Of a DNA stretch of 64,000 nucleotides, positions 35,689-45,208 are shown piece by piece (position 1 is the stretch's first letter; every line of letters starts with the position of its first letter). The stretch comes from Anaeramoeba flamelloides (Eukaryota > Metamonada > Anaeramoebidae). A program made the position numbers and the translations under genes. Below the pieces are notes generated by a model. That model saw only the letters and a program-made list of their open reading frames with translations. It was not told the DNA's origin and ran no database searches. The DNA lies in contig JANTQA010000029.1 in NCBI GenBank assembly GCA_027625915.1, positions 7,874,001 through 7,938,000 of the forward strand. The letters are read 5' to 3'.

Positions 35689-36191
35689 CAATTACACAAT
35701 ATACTTTTTTGTAACAATTCACCACCTGAATATTCAGCAAATTTATGGTAAATATTTATTGCCTAAATGATGAATTTTTAAGTATAATGCAGATAATTTT
35801 TATTTTTTTTATTTGTTTTTTTTTTTTGATGATTATTTCATTTCAAAAAAAGTTTTTTTACTAATTCGAATATATTATTATTGAACACTTCAATTCAGTT
35901 TTGGAAAGAAACATTTAAAAATTCCATTTTTGAATTAATATTAGTATAGTAGTAAAGTTAAAGATCAATCGACTATTAATTAAAATATTATTGTTCAATA
36001 TACAAAATAGGATGTTATTTTTTTGGTTTTGTTAGTAATTTTTAACCTTAAATCTTTGATTTTGTTGTTATTTATTTTGTTAATATATAAGTTAATTGTA
36101 AATTAAAATAAAAAATTGGTGTTTTGGAAAATAAATTTTTAGATTTATTTATGAAGAGAGAGAACGAAAAAAAATATTAATGAATAAAAAA
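35689..36191. other. AT-rich spacer downstream of the tRNA gene
   Basis: Nothing recognised except the A6 run at 36186-36191, which is a T6 Pol III terminator for the tRNA on the minus strand. Confidence 0.5.
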
Positions 36192-36263
36192 TGGATCTAT
36201 GAGGAATCGAACCCCAGGCCTCCTCTACGCTAAAGAGACGCTCTACCCCTGAGCTACAGACCC
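36192..36263 (-). tRNA. tRNA-Ala (anticodon AGC)
   Basis: 72 nt that fold into a full cloverleaf. Acceptor GGGTCTG pairs with TAGATCC and includes G3:U70, the alanyl-tRNA synthetase identity pair. T8 and A9 are followed by a D arm with stem GCTC/GAGC. The anticodon stem is TCTCT/AGAGG with loop TTAGCGT (anticodon AGC). The T arm is TGGGG/CCTCA with loop TTCGATT, and the discriminator is A73. There is no intron and CCA is not encoded. A T6 run follows directly on the minus strand, a Pol III terminator. The A and B boxes are internal (TAGCTCAGGGG, GGTTCGATTCC). Confidence 0.97.
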
Positions 36264-36683
36264 ATATATCAAAATAACTCAAAACGAATTTATATTTTAA
36301 AAATTTCACTACTCACATGAAAACCTACCTAATTAATTTATTCTAATTTTTTAAACTTGGTTACTTCTCAAAAATAATGTAACAAAACAAATAAGCCAAT
36401 AGAAACTTACAATTGATATAATTCTACTCACACAATTGATTTTAACTCAACTATCTTGACTAAAACACATTGAACAAACTAATCTCCTCTCAAAAAGTTA
36501 ATGTTTTAATCTCAGAATTTTTTTCTTCTTAATTTAAACACACATAAAACTTGTGGTTGACAAATATTCATAAATTTACCAATCCAAATCGTCTTAATTT
36601 GAATTTTCTATATTCACCACCCATAAAGAAATTTAAGTTGCCAAAACATTTTCATTTTTAATACTACAACTTTCACTTAATAA

Positions 36684-37235
36684 ATGACAAATAATGAATT
36701 AATCAATAAATATGTCCAACTAAGTCTACAAAAACACAACACCACAATCAAAGGGTACCTTTTTACAATCGATCCTGAAACTTCTCAGCACATTTTAATC
36801 AATGAAGAGAGATCATGGGTTGTTGTCTTTCCTGATGCTATCGACACAATTGAGGAATGCTTACCACCAAAACACTTCACTTGCCCGTTTGATGAAGAAG
36901 CAATAAATTTCGAGGATCTCTTCACTAGCGAGCGGATTCAGAACCCCGAGCAAAGGGAAGAAACCGATAAAAGCGAAAGCGATCAGAATACAAACACACA
37001 AAAACAAGATCAAAAAGAAAGCCTACTTATTCAGCAAAGAAAAAAACAAATCACCGAGATTGCTAAAAAATTCTATTGGCCCGTTTTAGAAAATGGTTCC
37101 GGCAGGCTGTGCATTTTAGACACACTCTACATATCTCCTCCGTATTATTTTGAAAACATTACTTGCTTAAATGAGATGGTGACAATGAGAGTTACCACAA
37201 TGTTTAATAAGGCTGGCTTTAGTTTTGAAAAATAA
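36684..37235 (+). CDS. Gemin6-like protein (SMN complex)
   Basis: 183 residues, intronless; human Gemin6 has 167. Residues ~5-60 look like the Sm-like fold of Gemin6: INKYVQLSL, then KGYLFTIDPETSQHILIN, then VVVFPDAIDTIEECL, matching the family pattern of YV...V, KGW.LT.DP.S..I.LVN and a final V.TVE. An acidic/Gln-rich linker (~80-115) follows. Residues ~117-183 match the Gemin6 C-terminal domain: RKKQITEIAKKFYWPVLENG, GRLCILDTLYISPPY and FENITCLNEMVTMRV, including the PPY-x-EN-x(5)-NE signature. In animals Gemin6 pairs with Gemin7 and helps the SMN complex load Sm rings on snRNAs in the cytoplasm. A tRNA gene lies 420 bp upstream on the other strand. Confidence 0.88.
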   Translation: MTNNELINKYVQLSLQKHNTTIKGYLFTIDPETSQHILINEERSWVVVFPDAIDTIEECLPPKHFTCPFDEEAINFEDLFTSERIQNPEQREETDKSESDQNTNTQKQDQKESLLIQQRKKQITEIAKKFYWPVLENGSGRLCILDTLYISPPYYFENITCLNEMVTMRVTTMFNKAGFSFEK

Positions 37236-38399
37236 TAATCCAGAAACTATTTGCCTATAATTCGTGGCTGTAATTTATTCTCCTTTACCAATACCCTTTA
37301 AATAAATTTCACTCTTTGGTAATTTTTCTCCTATTTTCCAGAATGACAATTTCCTTATTATAAAGTTTAACATAAAAAAAAGCAACCTAAAAAAGAAAAA
37401 AAATATACAACAACCAAGCCCAAACAAGAGAAACAAAAAAAAATTATTACTGTTATTTTCCAATTAATAAATGAAAATTTTGATTTCAATTTCCAAAATG
37501 AATATTAATTATTACTGCTACAAACAAATTACCAGAGTAAAAATTTTGTCTTAAAGTTCACTCAATGAACTTAAATTTATTGTCTAAAAAAATCATTTCA
37601 AAACGATGTTGTAAAGATCTTTGGATTTTCTTCGACTTATTAACCCGAAAAATATTTTGGGATGTGAACTAAAAATTTTTGTTTTTTAATTGGAAAATAA
37701 TAATAATATACAGCAAAACTAATTTCTACTGGCTGGAAAGAGACCCACCTCAACTTTTATTTCTTTACTCTCGTTTATGAAAATTACATTAAGGGTGCAC
37801 CACACTACACTATTATGAAAAAATAAAATTGAAAAATTCAAGTTACTGCTAAATTCCCAAAAATTGTTCAAATTTTTTTGTTTCTGATTTCTTTTTCAAA
37901 AATTTGATAATTCAACTTTTAAAAAAGCCCCCAGATAGAAATTTTCAAAAGTTAGGCTATTTTACAAGTTTCTTATCATTTACAATTGAAAAATATCGGT
38001 CTTCAAAAGTATGTACAACAATGGAAAAAGTGAAAAAATATTCAAAAAAATTAAAACATAAATTTGAATCTATCAGAAGACAAAGTATTACTTTAATTAA
38101 CATTTCATCATTGTTAATAAAGCTTATTTACATTATAATCAGCATTCCAGAACTTCAAAAGCTTGAAGTTGTTGTATTTATTGTTGTTAGTAGCACGAAC
38201 ATTTTCACAAGTCTCTAGTCGAGAAAAAAAGATGAATTTTTGGGAGAAAATAATTTTTAAATGAATGTGACAATGAATTTTCATAAAATTTAACTTTGAG
38301 ATATTTATTTGAATAGATAATAACTAATAGTTTTGAAAATATATCTATTCATCTAAAAAAAACTAAAATACGAAAAAAAATAATTGATGATAATTATTC
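37236..38399. other. Spacer with two doubtful short ORFs
   Basis: A plus-strand ORF (about 37904-38218; first ATG at 38020) encodes a peptide with a basic N-part and two hydrophobic stretches. A minus-strand ORF (37463-37275) encodes a Phe-rich peptide ending IGKGE. Neither has recognisable homology, and both are within the length expected by chance. Otherwise AT-rich and empty. Confidence 0.35.
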
Positions 38400-38960
38400 C
38401 GTGTCCGTCAAGTATCGTCAAGTGCCTAGGTTTTCTTAAGGTATTCTATTTTAATTCTGAAGTGTTCTAGGTTTTTTTGAGTTTTCTATTTCTTTATGCT
38501 TTTTCCTAGTTTTTTTTTTAATTTTTAAAAATAATCAAGTAAAAGCTATATCTTTTCCTCGATTCTTTTGAATTCTTACAAAAAAAACAAGAGAAAGTGT
38601 CCCTAGAGTGCCTTAGAGCGCGTTAGAGTGTCTTAGAGTGTCTTCAAGTACCTAGGATTTTTTTTTTTTTTTTTTTAATTTAAGAAATAAAAAGAAATTT
38701 AAGAAATTTTCTTTTTATTTCTTAAATTTAAAAAAAAACTTATGGAAGTGTATATGAAGTTATCTGTTTTATCTGTAAAACCTCTCGATTTTCGTTAGGT
38801 TTTTTTTACTTTTCGAAATAAACGGAAAATTTATTAAAATTTTCTGTTTATTTCAAAAAATAAAAAAAAACCTAGAACACTTCACAAATAAACAGAAAAC
38901 TCAAGAAATCCTAAAGAAACTTTTCAAGAATTTAAAAGAATGGAATAAAATTTCTGATTT
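38400..38960. repeat. Decamer-headed hairpin repeat, copy 3
   Basis: It opens with GTGTCCGTCAAGTATCGTCA running into GTGCCTAGG, then TTTTCTT..., a second decamer array (38597-38656), and hairpin units (TTTCGTTAGG..., AATAAACAGAAAACTCAAGA). It is the richest example of the family in the window. No ORF. Confidence 0.65.
38597..38656 (+). repeat. 10-bp tandem array
   Basis: About six units of a 10-11-bp repeat, consensus close to GTGTCTTAGA, ending GTACCTAGG. The units (GTGTCCCTAGA, GTGCCTTAGA, GCGCGTTAGA, GTGTCTTAGA, GTGTCTTCAA) differ at 1-3 positions. G+C is far above the surroundings. Confidence 0.85.
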
Positions 38961-39765
38961 TTCTCAATTATTTTGAATTCTGGAGAAGTAAAAGTGTTTT
39001 TTTTTTTTTTTTTTGGAATAAACCGAAATTTTATTTCATTTTCGCTTTATTTCAAAAATTAACGAAAACCTCACAGAAAAATCAAATATTTTTTTTTGTT
39101 TTTTTCCAATTTAACATAAAGAATATTTTTTTACATTATCAAAATAATTGATTTCCCATTTGAAAGATAATGATTAAATTTAAAATACTTTTGAAAGATA
39201 ATAAAATAACCTCTTAACTATGAATAAGTATAATTTTTCAATTTTTTACTTTCAAATTTTAAAAAAAACTTTAATCGAACCTCAGAAATTGGATTATTCA
39301 ACTTGAATTGTAAAATATCTTGAAAAATATTTTTTTATCAAAGATCTCTTATTAATCAATACTTTTTATTATGAGGTGAAGGTATTAAATAATGAAATAT
39401 TTTCTAATATTTCATTTTTTTTTGTAAAATATTTTCAAAAGATGTGTGATGGTATCAAAGAAAAGATAATAATCAAAATTGAATTTGATCTTGAATTCAA
39501 AAAAAAAAAAAAAAAAAAAAAAGTTTGTTAGTGTATTTGTCTGAAGAAATACATATTCTTAAAGTAGAATCAAGAATGTTCAGTAATTTCACCAAATAGT
39601 AATTTTGTAAAATGTGACTTTTGTAATTATTTTTCAGGTTAACTAAAATAGTTTTTTGATGATAATCATTTATTTTGAAAACAAAATCTTTTTACAAAAA
39701 ATAATTATTTACAACTCTAGTATACCCTCAAAAATCTTTTGAAATGGATATTTAACTTATATATA
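38961..39765. other. AT-rich DNA without a recognised gene
   Basis: Long A and T runs, including a ~24-A run near 39500. No gene or clear repeat. Confidence 0.4.
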
Positions 39766-40287
39766 AACTATATTCGAAAAATTTGGGAAAAGTTTAAATA
39801 GTTGAAAGAATAATAATACCACAGTTTACATTCAATTTTGAAATAATTTTGATTTTATAAACTTTTTTCATTTTTTGTCTTTTCTGTTTTGTTTTCAGTT
39901 CATTTTTTGAAGACAAGTCATTTGTTTCTTTAGATCTGGAATTTTTTTTTGATGGTTGATAGAAGGTTAGTGTTGAGTTTATTTAATTGAAAAATTGAGA
40001 CAATTAGTAGAATGGTATCTTATCATTTGTTCGATCAACGATTGTTGGTGAAATAACAACAAATTTACTAATACATTTTTTTTTTCAACTGCTTTCATTA
40101 TTTTGCACACACTAATTTTTTACTTCATTATAGATTTTTTTCTTTGATTTGGGTGTAAATTATTACTTTTTTAAACATTAATAATAGGTAACTTATTGTT
40201 TTTTTATATTACTTTTGAAAAATATATGAAATTGAGTTTTATTTAACCTATTGTTGTTTTTGGACGTGTCCAAATTTTTTGAATAGT

Positions 40288-40290
<3 letters not shown>
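39766..40290 (+). mobile_element. Tc1-derived MITE, copy 3
   Basis: 525 bp with TA on both sides (39764-39765, 40291-40292). The ends are AACTATATTCGAAAAATTTG and, on the complement of the right, AACACTATTCAAAAAATTTG. The interior closely matches the 49185-49714 copy in reverse (GGTTGATAGAAGGTTAGTGT, TCGATCAACGATTGTTGGTG). No ORF. Confidence 0.83.
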
Positions 40291-40318
<28 letters not shown>

Positions 40319-40331
40319 GATAGATAGATAT
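40291..40331 (+). repeat. TA and GATA microsatellite
   Basis: A (TA)n tract running into (GATA)3, directly at the right border of the MITE. Microsatellite growth from the TA target site is likely. Confidence 0.85.
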
Positions 40332-41067
40332 TATTCTCAAGAATCTTTTAGTTAAATTGAAAAATGCTTAAAAAAAGTATATTTTTCTTTACATTATTAG
40401 AATGTTGACTAAAATAATTTTAAAAAATTATTCAAAAATAAATTTTTTAGAACAAATAATCCAAATCAATAAAATTGAAGATTTCAAGCTAGAAAAATTC
40501 TTTTTTATATTTTTATATTTGTATAAATAGTTATAACAATTTAAACAACTTTTCAGAAATCAAATTTGTAAAGATATAAGATTTATCATTCTTTTTAATA
40601 TTTCAAATATTATCATCATAATCAACTGTAAAAAAAAATATTATCAAAAATTTTAGATAAGAAACTTATTTGAAAAAGTTATCTTAAGAAAAAATACACA
40701 GATACTCTTTAATATGACTAATAAAAATTATGAAATCTATTTTTCTTGTTTAATATTTTTCATCAAACTTATTATGGTTAGAAAAACTTAGGCGTTAAAG
40801 AAAAAATTGAAAATAAAAAATTCCTAAAATTGTAAAAAAAATTTAAATTTGGGCACATAGTACCCCACTCTTTGGATGTAGTATCTTTTTTTTTTTTTTT
40901 TTTAATTTGAAAGAATTGAGCAAAATAAAATATTTTACTTCATTCTTCTAAATTAAAATAAATCACAACGATATTGTAATGCCAATTTATTAATCTCAGT
41001 GTGTGGAATTTTTATTTATTATTGATAATATTTCTATAGGGTTTTACTCCTCCTGTTTCAGGAGAGG

Positions 41068-41520
41068 CATCGTCGAGTGCTGTCGAGTACCTATGTTTTC
41101 TTGAACTTTTCTATTTTATTTGTTAAGTGTTCTGTGGCTTTTTGATGTTTCATATTGTATCTGTGAAGTGTTATAGTTTTTTTTTTTTTTGGGTTTCTAT
41201 TTTATTTGGAAAATCAATATATTTTCGGTGGGTTTTTTTTACTTTTTGAAATAAACCGAAAATTTATTAAAATTTTCCTCTTATTTCAAAAGATAAAAAA
41301 AACCTAGAGCACTTCAAAATAAATAGAAAACCTAAAAAAACCTAAGGAAAATCTATTGATTTTCCAAATAAATAGAAAACCTAAAAAAACCAAACCAAAA
41401 TCAATAGATTTTCAAATAAATAGAAAATTCAAGAAAATCTAATTAAAAGTTTCCAGAATTTGAAAGAATTTAGTAAAATCTAGGATTTTACCCAATTCTT
41501 TCAAATCCTAGAAAACCTAA
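41068..41520. repeat. Decamer-headed hairpin repeat, copy 4
   Basis: Head GCATCGTCGAGTGCTGTCGA followed by GTACCTATG and TTTTCTTGA, then hairpin units (GGTTTTTTTTACTTTTTGAA and complement, AAAATCAATAGATTTTC). It ends near a TAGAAAACC block. No ORF. Confidence 0.6.
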
Positions 41521-42034
41521 CAATAGTAGATAATTTTTAATTTGGTTATGTAGATGATCTAATAAATCATTGTACTTTAATATTTTTATTATTTTTCTTC
41601 TTCTGTTTTTTATTCAGTAAATGTTCTTTGATTACCCCTTTCTCTCAAAAAATAAATAAATAAGATTGCAAATATTCAAACTCCTTTTTTGTTAAATGGA
41701 TGGGTTTTTTTTATTCGGTGTAATAAAATAATAACAATAACCACTTTAAAAAGATATTTTTTAAATTAAACTTGATTTTATCCCCTTGAAAATATAATAA
41801 ATAACATTTATTTCAGTAAAGAACCACCCTTCGAATAATACTGAATTTTTAAAATTTATCTACCAATAAATAATAATAAATGAATATAAATTATTTTTGA
41901 GTTGAACTTTCTATGAAAATTTTTGTAAAAAAAAAAAATTAGAAATTTTATCACTCATATTTAACAATATATTAACCTTTCACCATAAGGTAATAAAATC
42001 AAACTCTAATTTTATTTTGATTATAAATACGATC

Positions 42035-42730
42035 AACTATTTTATCAGTTAAAGGGACCCAGTTGTAAGGGTATATTACGTGTATTTAAAGTCTTTGCAT
42101 AGATATTTGAAGAAAAGTTTTATTTTGGAAATTTTCAAAATTGAAATCATTTTTCACATTTTTGTTTTTTTTTTTCAATTTTTTTTTTTTAAAACTTCAT
42201 TCAGTTGCAAAAAATTTTTTTATTGTCAGATCAATAGTCACTTGGTAAAAATGTGTTATTCTAAGGTTATTGAAACCATTGAAATGATTGTTGAGAAATC
42301 ATATTGATTTCTATTGGAATGCTATTCGATCTTTGATCTTGATATTTGTTGAATAAATGTGAAAAATTTTCCACTTTATTTTCATTTCCTTTTTAAAATA
42401 GAGACCTCAAATACCTACACACTTCATTTGGGGGCTTGGTTTCTAAAAGAAACGTATGGAAAACAAAGTGAAAAATGTTTCCTATTTATTATTCAAATAA
42501 CAGTAGAAGTTCAAAACGAACAATGTTGTTTTTCTCAATAGGATCCTCAGAATTTGAGTTTTTCAATTTTGAAGAAAATTTATTGATTAATTAGTTTTCT
42601 TTCAGACATATATCAACAATTCTTTGATGTGTATTATTCAGTTTATTTCTTATTTGTTCTTCAAAGGCTAATTATATAAAAAAATTGATATTTGAAAAAA
42701 ATGTTTTGACCCTTTGACTGGAAAGGAGTT
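42035..42730 (+). mobile_element. ~0.7-kb TIR element, copy 1
   Basis: It aligns over its full length, in opposite orientation, with 52545-53244. The inverted ends include CAGTTAAAGGGACCC at the left and CAGTCAAAGGGTC on the complement of the right, each preceded by an AAC-rich lead (AACTATTTTAT; AACTCCTTTC). TA is kept on the right (42731-42732); the left TA is altered. Two ORFs of 60-75 codons inside are not shared intact by the other copy. It is non-autonomous and unclassified, but the AAC start and TA site fit Tc1/mariner. Confidence 0.75.
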
Positions 42731-42925
42731 TAATTTTCCCCTTTTTTATTTCAGATTCAACTTATTAATATATTTTAATTTGTAATTTTTCAATGAATTT
42801 TTATTGTTAGCATGTTTAAATCTAAATAATATTGGTGAAATTGTTTCTCTAACTTTAATTTAAATCAATTAATTAAAAATTAAACTCGATGATAATATCA
42901 AAAGATTATTTAAATTTGATATGTT

Positions 42926-42939
42926 GGGGGGGGGGGGGG
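42926..42939 (+). repeat. Poly(G) run of 14
   Basis: An uninterrupted 14-G tract in otherwise AT-rich, gene-free DNA. Confidence 0.95.
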
Positions 42940-43748
42940 ATATTTATCAAGTTGAAATATTTCATTCTCATGAAAACCAATCTTATACAAATGATTTAAA
43001 TAGATATTAATATTTGAAAAGATCGTTTAAACTTATCTAATAAATGGACACACTAAATGAAAATAACTATATTATTTAATAAATTATTTTTTTTTTTGAA
43101 GTGATTTGAAGAAAAAATATTGGTAAAAATTGGAATCAAATGAAAAACCATTGAATAAATTAAAGAGTAATTATTGGATATTAAAAAATGTTTCCTAAAT
43201 AATATATCAAAAACTAATTAAATTCAAATAAAGGTTGTAAAAATTCTTATTATTTTAAAATAATTTTTAATTAATAAGTACAAACTAGATTAATAATAAT
43301 ATCCCTACATTAAAAAATGACCGGAATTTACCTGAAATTTTTATCTTTTACCCATGTTTTAAAAAGCTTTTACTTATTTTATTAATAAAAATAAATTTAA
43401 ACTATGTACTTGTTGTTTAAAACAAAAAAACCCGAAATATATCAATGATGATTTAAATCATTTTCTATGGGAATGTAGTATTTAAAATAGTTTTGATTGA
43501 TTGTAAAAAGCACACAAACAAATTCAAGTAAAAAACAAAGCGAAAATAACCAATGTAATAAACAAAAACAATAATATCTCTTGGGCGTCTTTTGTTATTA
43601 TTGGAAATTTGTATAAATATTCAAGGTGTTTTTATACTTGAACTCTTCAATTGAAATCGATTATAAAGTAATAAAGTATTATCATTAGATAATTACACCA
43701 CAATCTTCTCACTTTTTTTATCTCTCCTTTTCTTTCTTTTCTTTTCCA
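42940..43748. other. AT-rich DNA without a recognised gene
   Basis: Nothing recognised. The last bases run into a degraded palindromic MITE. Confidence 0.4.
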
Positions 43749-43943
43749 CCCAATTTAACTTTAAATACACAAACCCTGAACCAAATTTAAGGTACAAAAA
43801 AATCTCAAATTAAGGCACAAAATTTAAGTTCTATTAAAATAATTTGTTTTTAAAAAAATCCAACAAATGTATTTTTATTTTGAGGTTTTTTTTGTTCCTT
43901 AAATTTCGTTGAAGGTTTGTGTCTTAAAAGTGGAAAGGTTTGT
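43749..43943. mobile_element. Palindromic MITE, copy 3, degraded
   Basis: It shares the AATTTAAGG(T/C)ACAAAA and CTTAAATTTCGTTGAAGGTT blocks and the arm order of the 4979 copy. The left end has drifted and the CAGT terminus is lost. Borders are approximate. Confidence 0.7.
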
Positions 43944-44000
43944 ATCTCCATATTATTATATTTTCTTTATCATTATAAGATTTTCGGCAAATAGAAAATT

Positions 44001-44037
<37 letters not shown>

Positions 44038-45208
44038 TTTTGTAGGTTAAAATTGACAATAACACAAAATTTGATCAATTTAGAACTTAAATAAGAGAAA
44101 TTAAGTAACTTTTTATTTAAATTCTTTTTACCCAAAAAAAAATATTTTACTAATGATTTTTTTTTTAGTCAAAATATGATAAATATAATATTTTGTGATT
44201 GTTTAATTTTGTTTACTATTGGGTTAATATTTAAAAAAACGTTGAAAGGTTTCATTTGTATTGATTAGAATTCGTATCTTCAAATGACTATAAACAATTG
44301 ATGAAGTTGAAGTTTATTTTTATTGGAATAAAAAGGAAGAAATTCTGCCAAATTACAACAATAAATAAAAAAAAGGTGTTACGTTAAATTATATTCGAAT
44401 AATATAGATTAATAATTTATTAAACAGTTTTAATTTGTTTTTGATGAATGATTATTATTTGTGATTATCTACATTTTCTTCTAGATAAAATACAAAAAAT
44501 GAGAGAAAAAATATTTGAAAACAAACAAAACAGATAAAATAATTTTCTTCTAAAAATTAGAAAAAATTGTTTTTGATCTAACAATTGAGAATTTATTTCA
44601 ATGTTAATCCGAGATAAAAGTTAAAAAAACTGCTACTAATAGCATCAATAAGTCTGTTAACATTTTTGAATAATTGCGTATTAATTATTTTACGAATAAA
44701 CAGAAAAATATCGAAAAAACATGTTAAACTATCAGAGCTAATAAATTTATCATTAGCAAAGTATATTTTAAATACAACCGTAGTTTCCGAAGAGTATTAA
44801 TATAAAAACTATTCGGCGGGATATTTTACAGATCATGTTTACTAAAACAGATATATTACAATTTAAACAAAATTTCCTACAATTTTTATTATCAAATAAA
44901 ACTATAGAATAAATATCACAAATATTAGAAAGCAAACAAACAATTTTAAAGTATAATGATTAATAATGATATTTTAATCAATTAACAATATTAAATTTTA
45001 ATTTAATCTATTTACTTTCCATTTTCTCTTTTCAGAAATAATTGTATAAATAAATAATATTATTTCAAAAAAAAAAACAAAGATTCAGAAAATAACAAAA
45101 TTAAATGTATTAAATCCAATATTATTTTATTATAAATAAAATAAAAGAAAATAAAATAAAAATTCTTTGAAAAAAAATAAATTAAAGCCCATCTTTGAAT
45201 TATAAAGA
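43944..45208. other. AT-rich DNA without a recognised gene
   Basis: It contains a (TA)n tract at about 44004-44031 and otherwise AT-rich sequence. The last part is the 3' flank of the next gene. Confidence 0.4.

Noticed and set aside
37904-38218. Plus-strand ORF with two hydrophobic stretches after Gemin6
   Set aside because: First ATG leaves only about 65 codons, with no homology; kept only as a note in the spacer.
39274-39290. AATCGAACCTCAG, which looks like a tRNA T arm
   Set aside because: No acceptor, D or anticodon arms can be folded around it.
42080-42541. Two ORFs (75 and 60 codons) inside the ~0.7-kb element
   Set aside because: The second copy at 52545-53244 does not keep these frames open, so they are not transposase exons.
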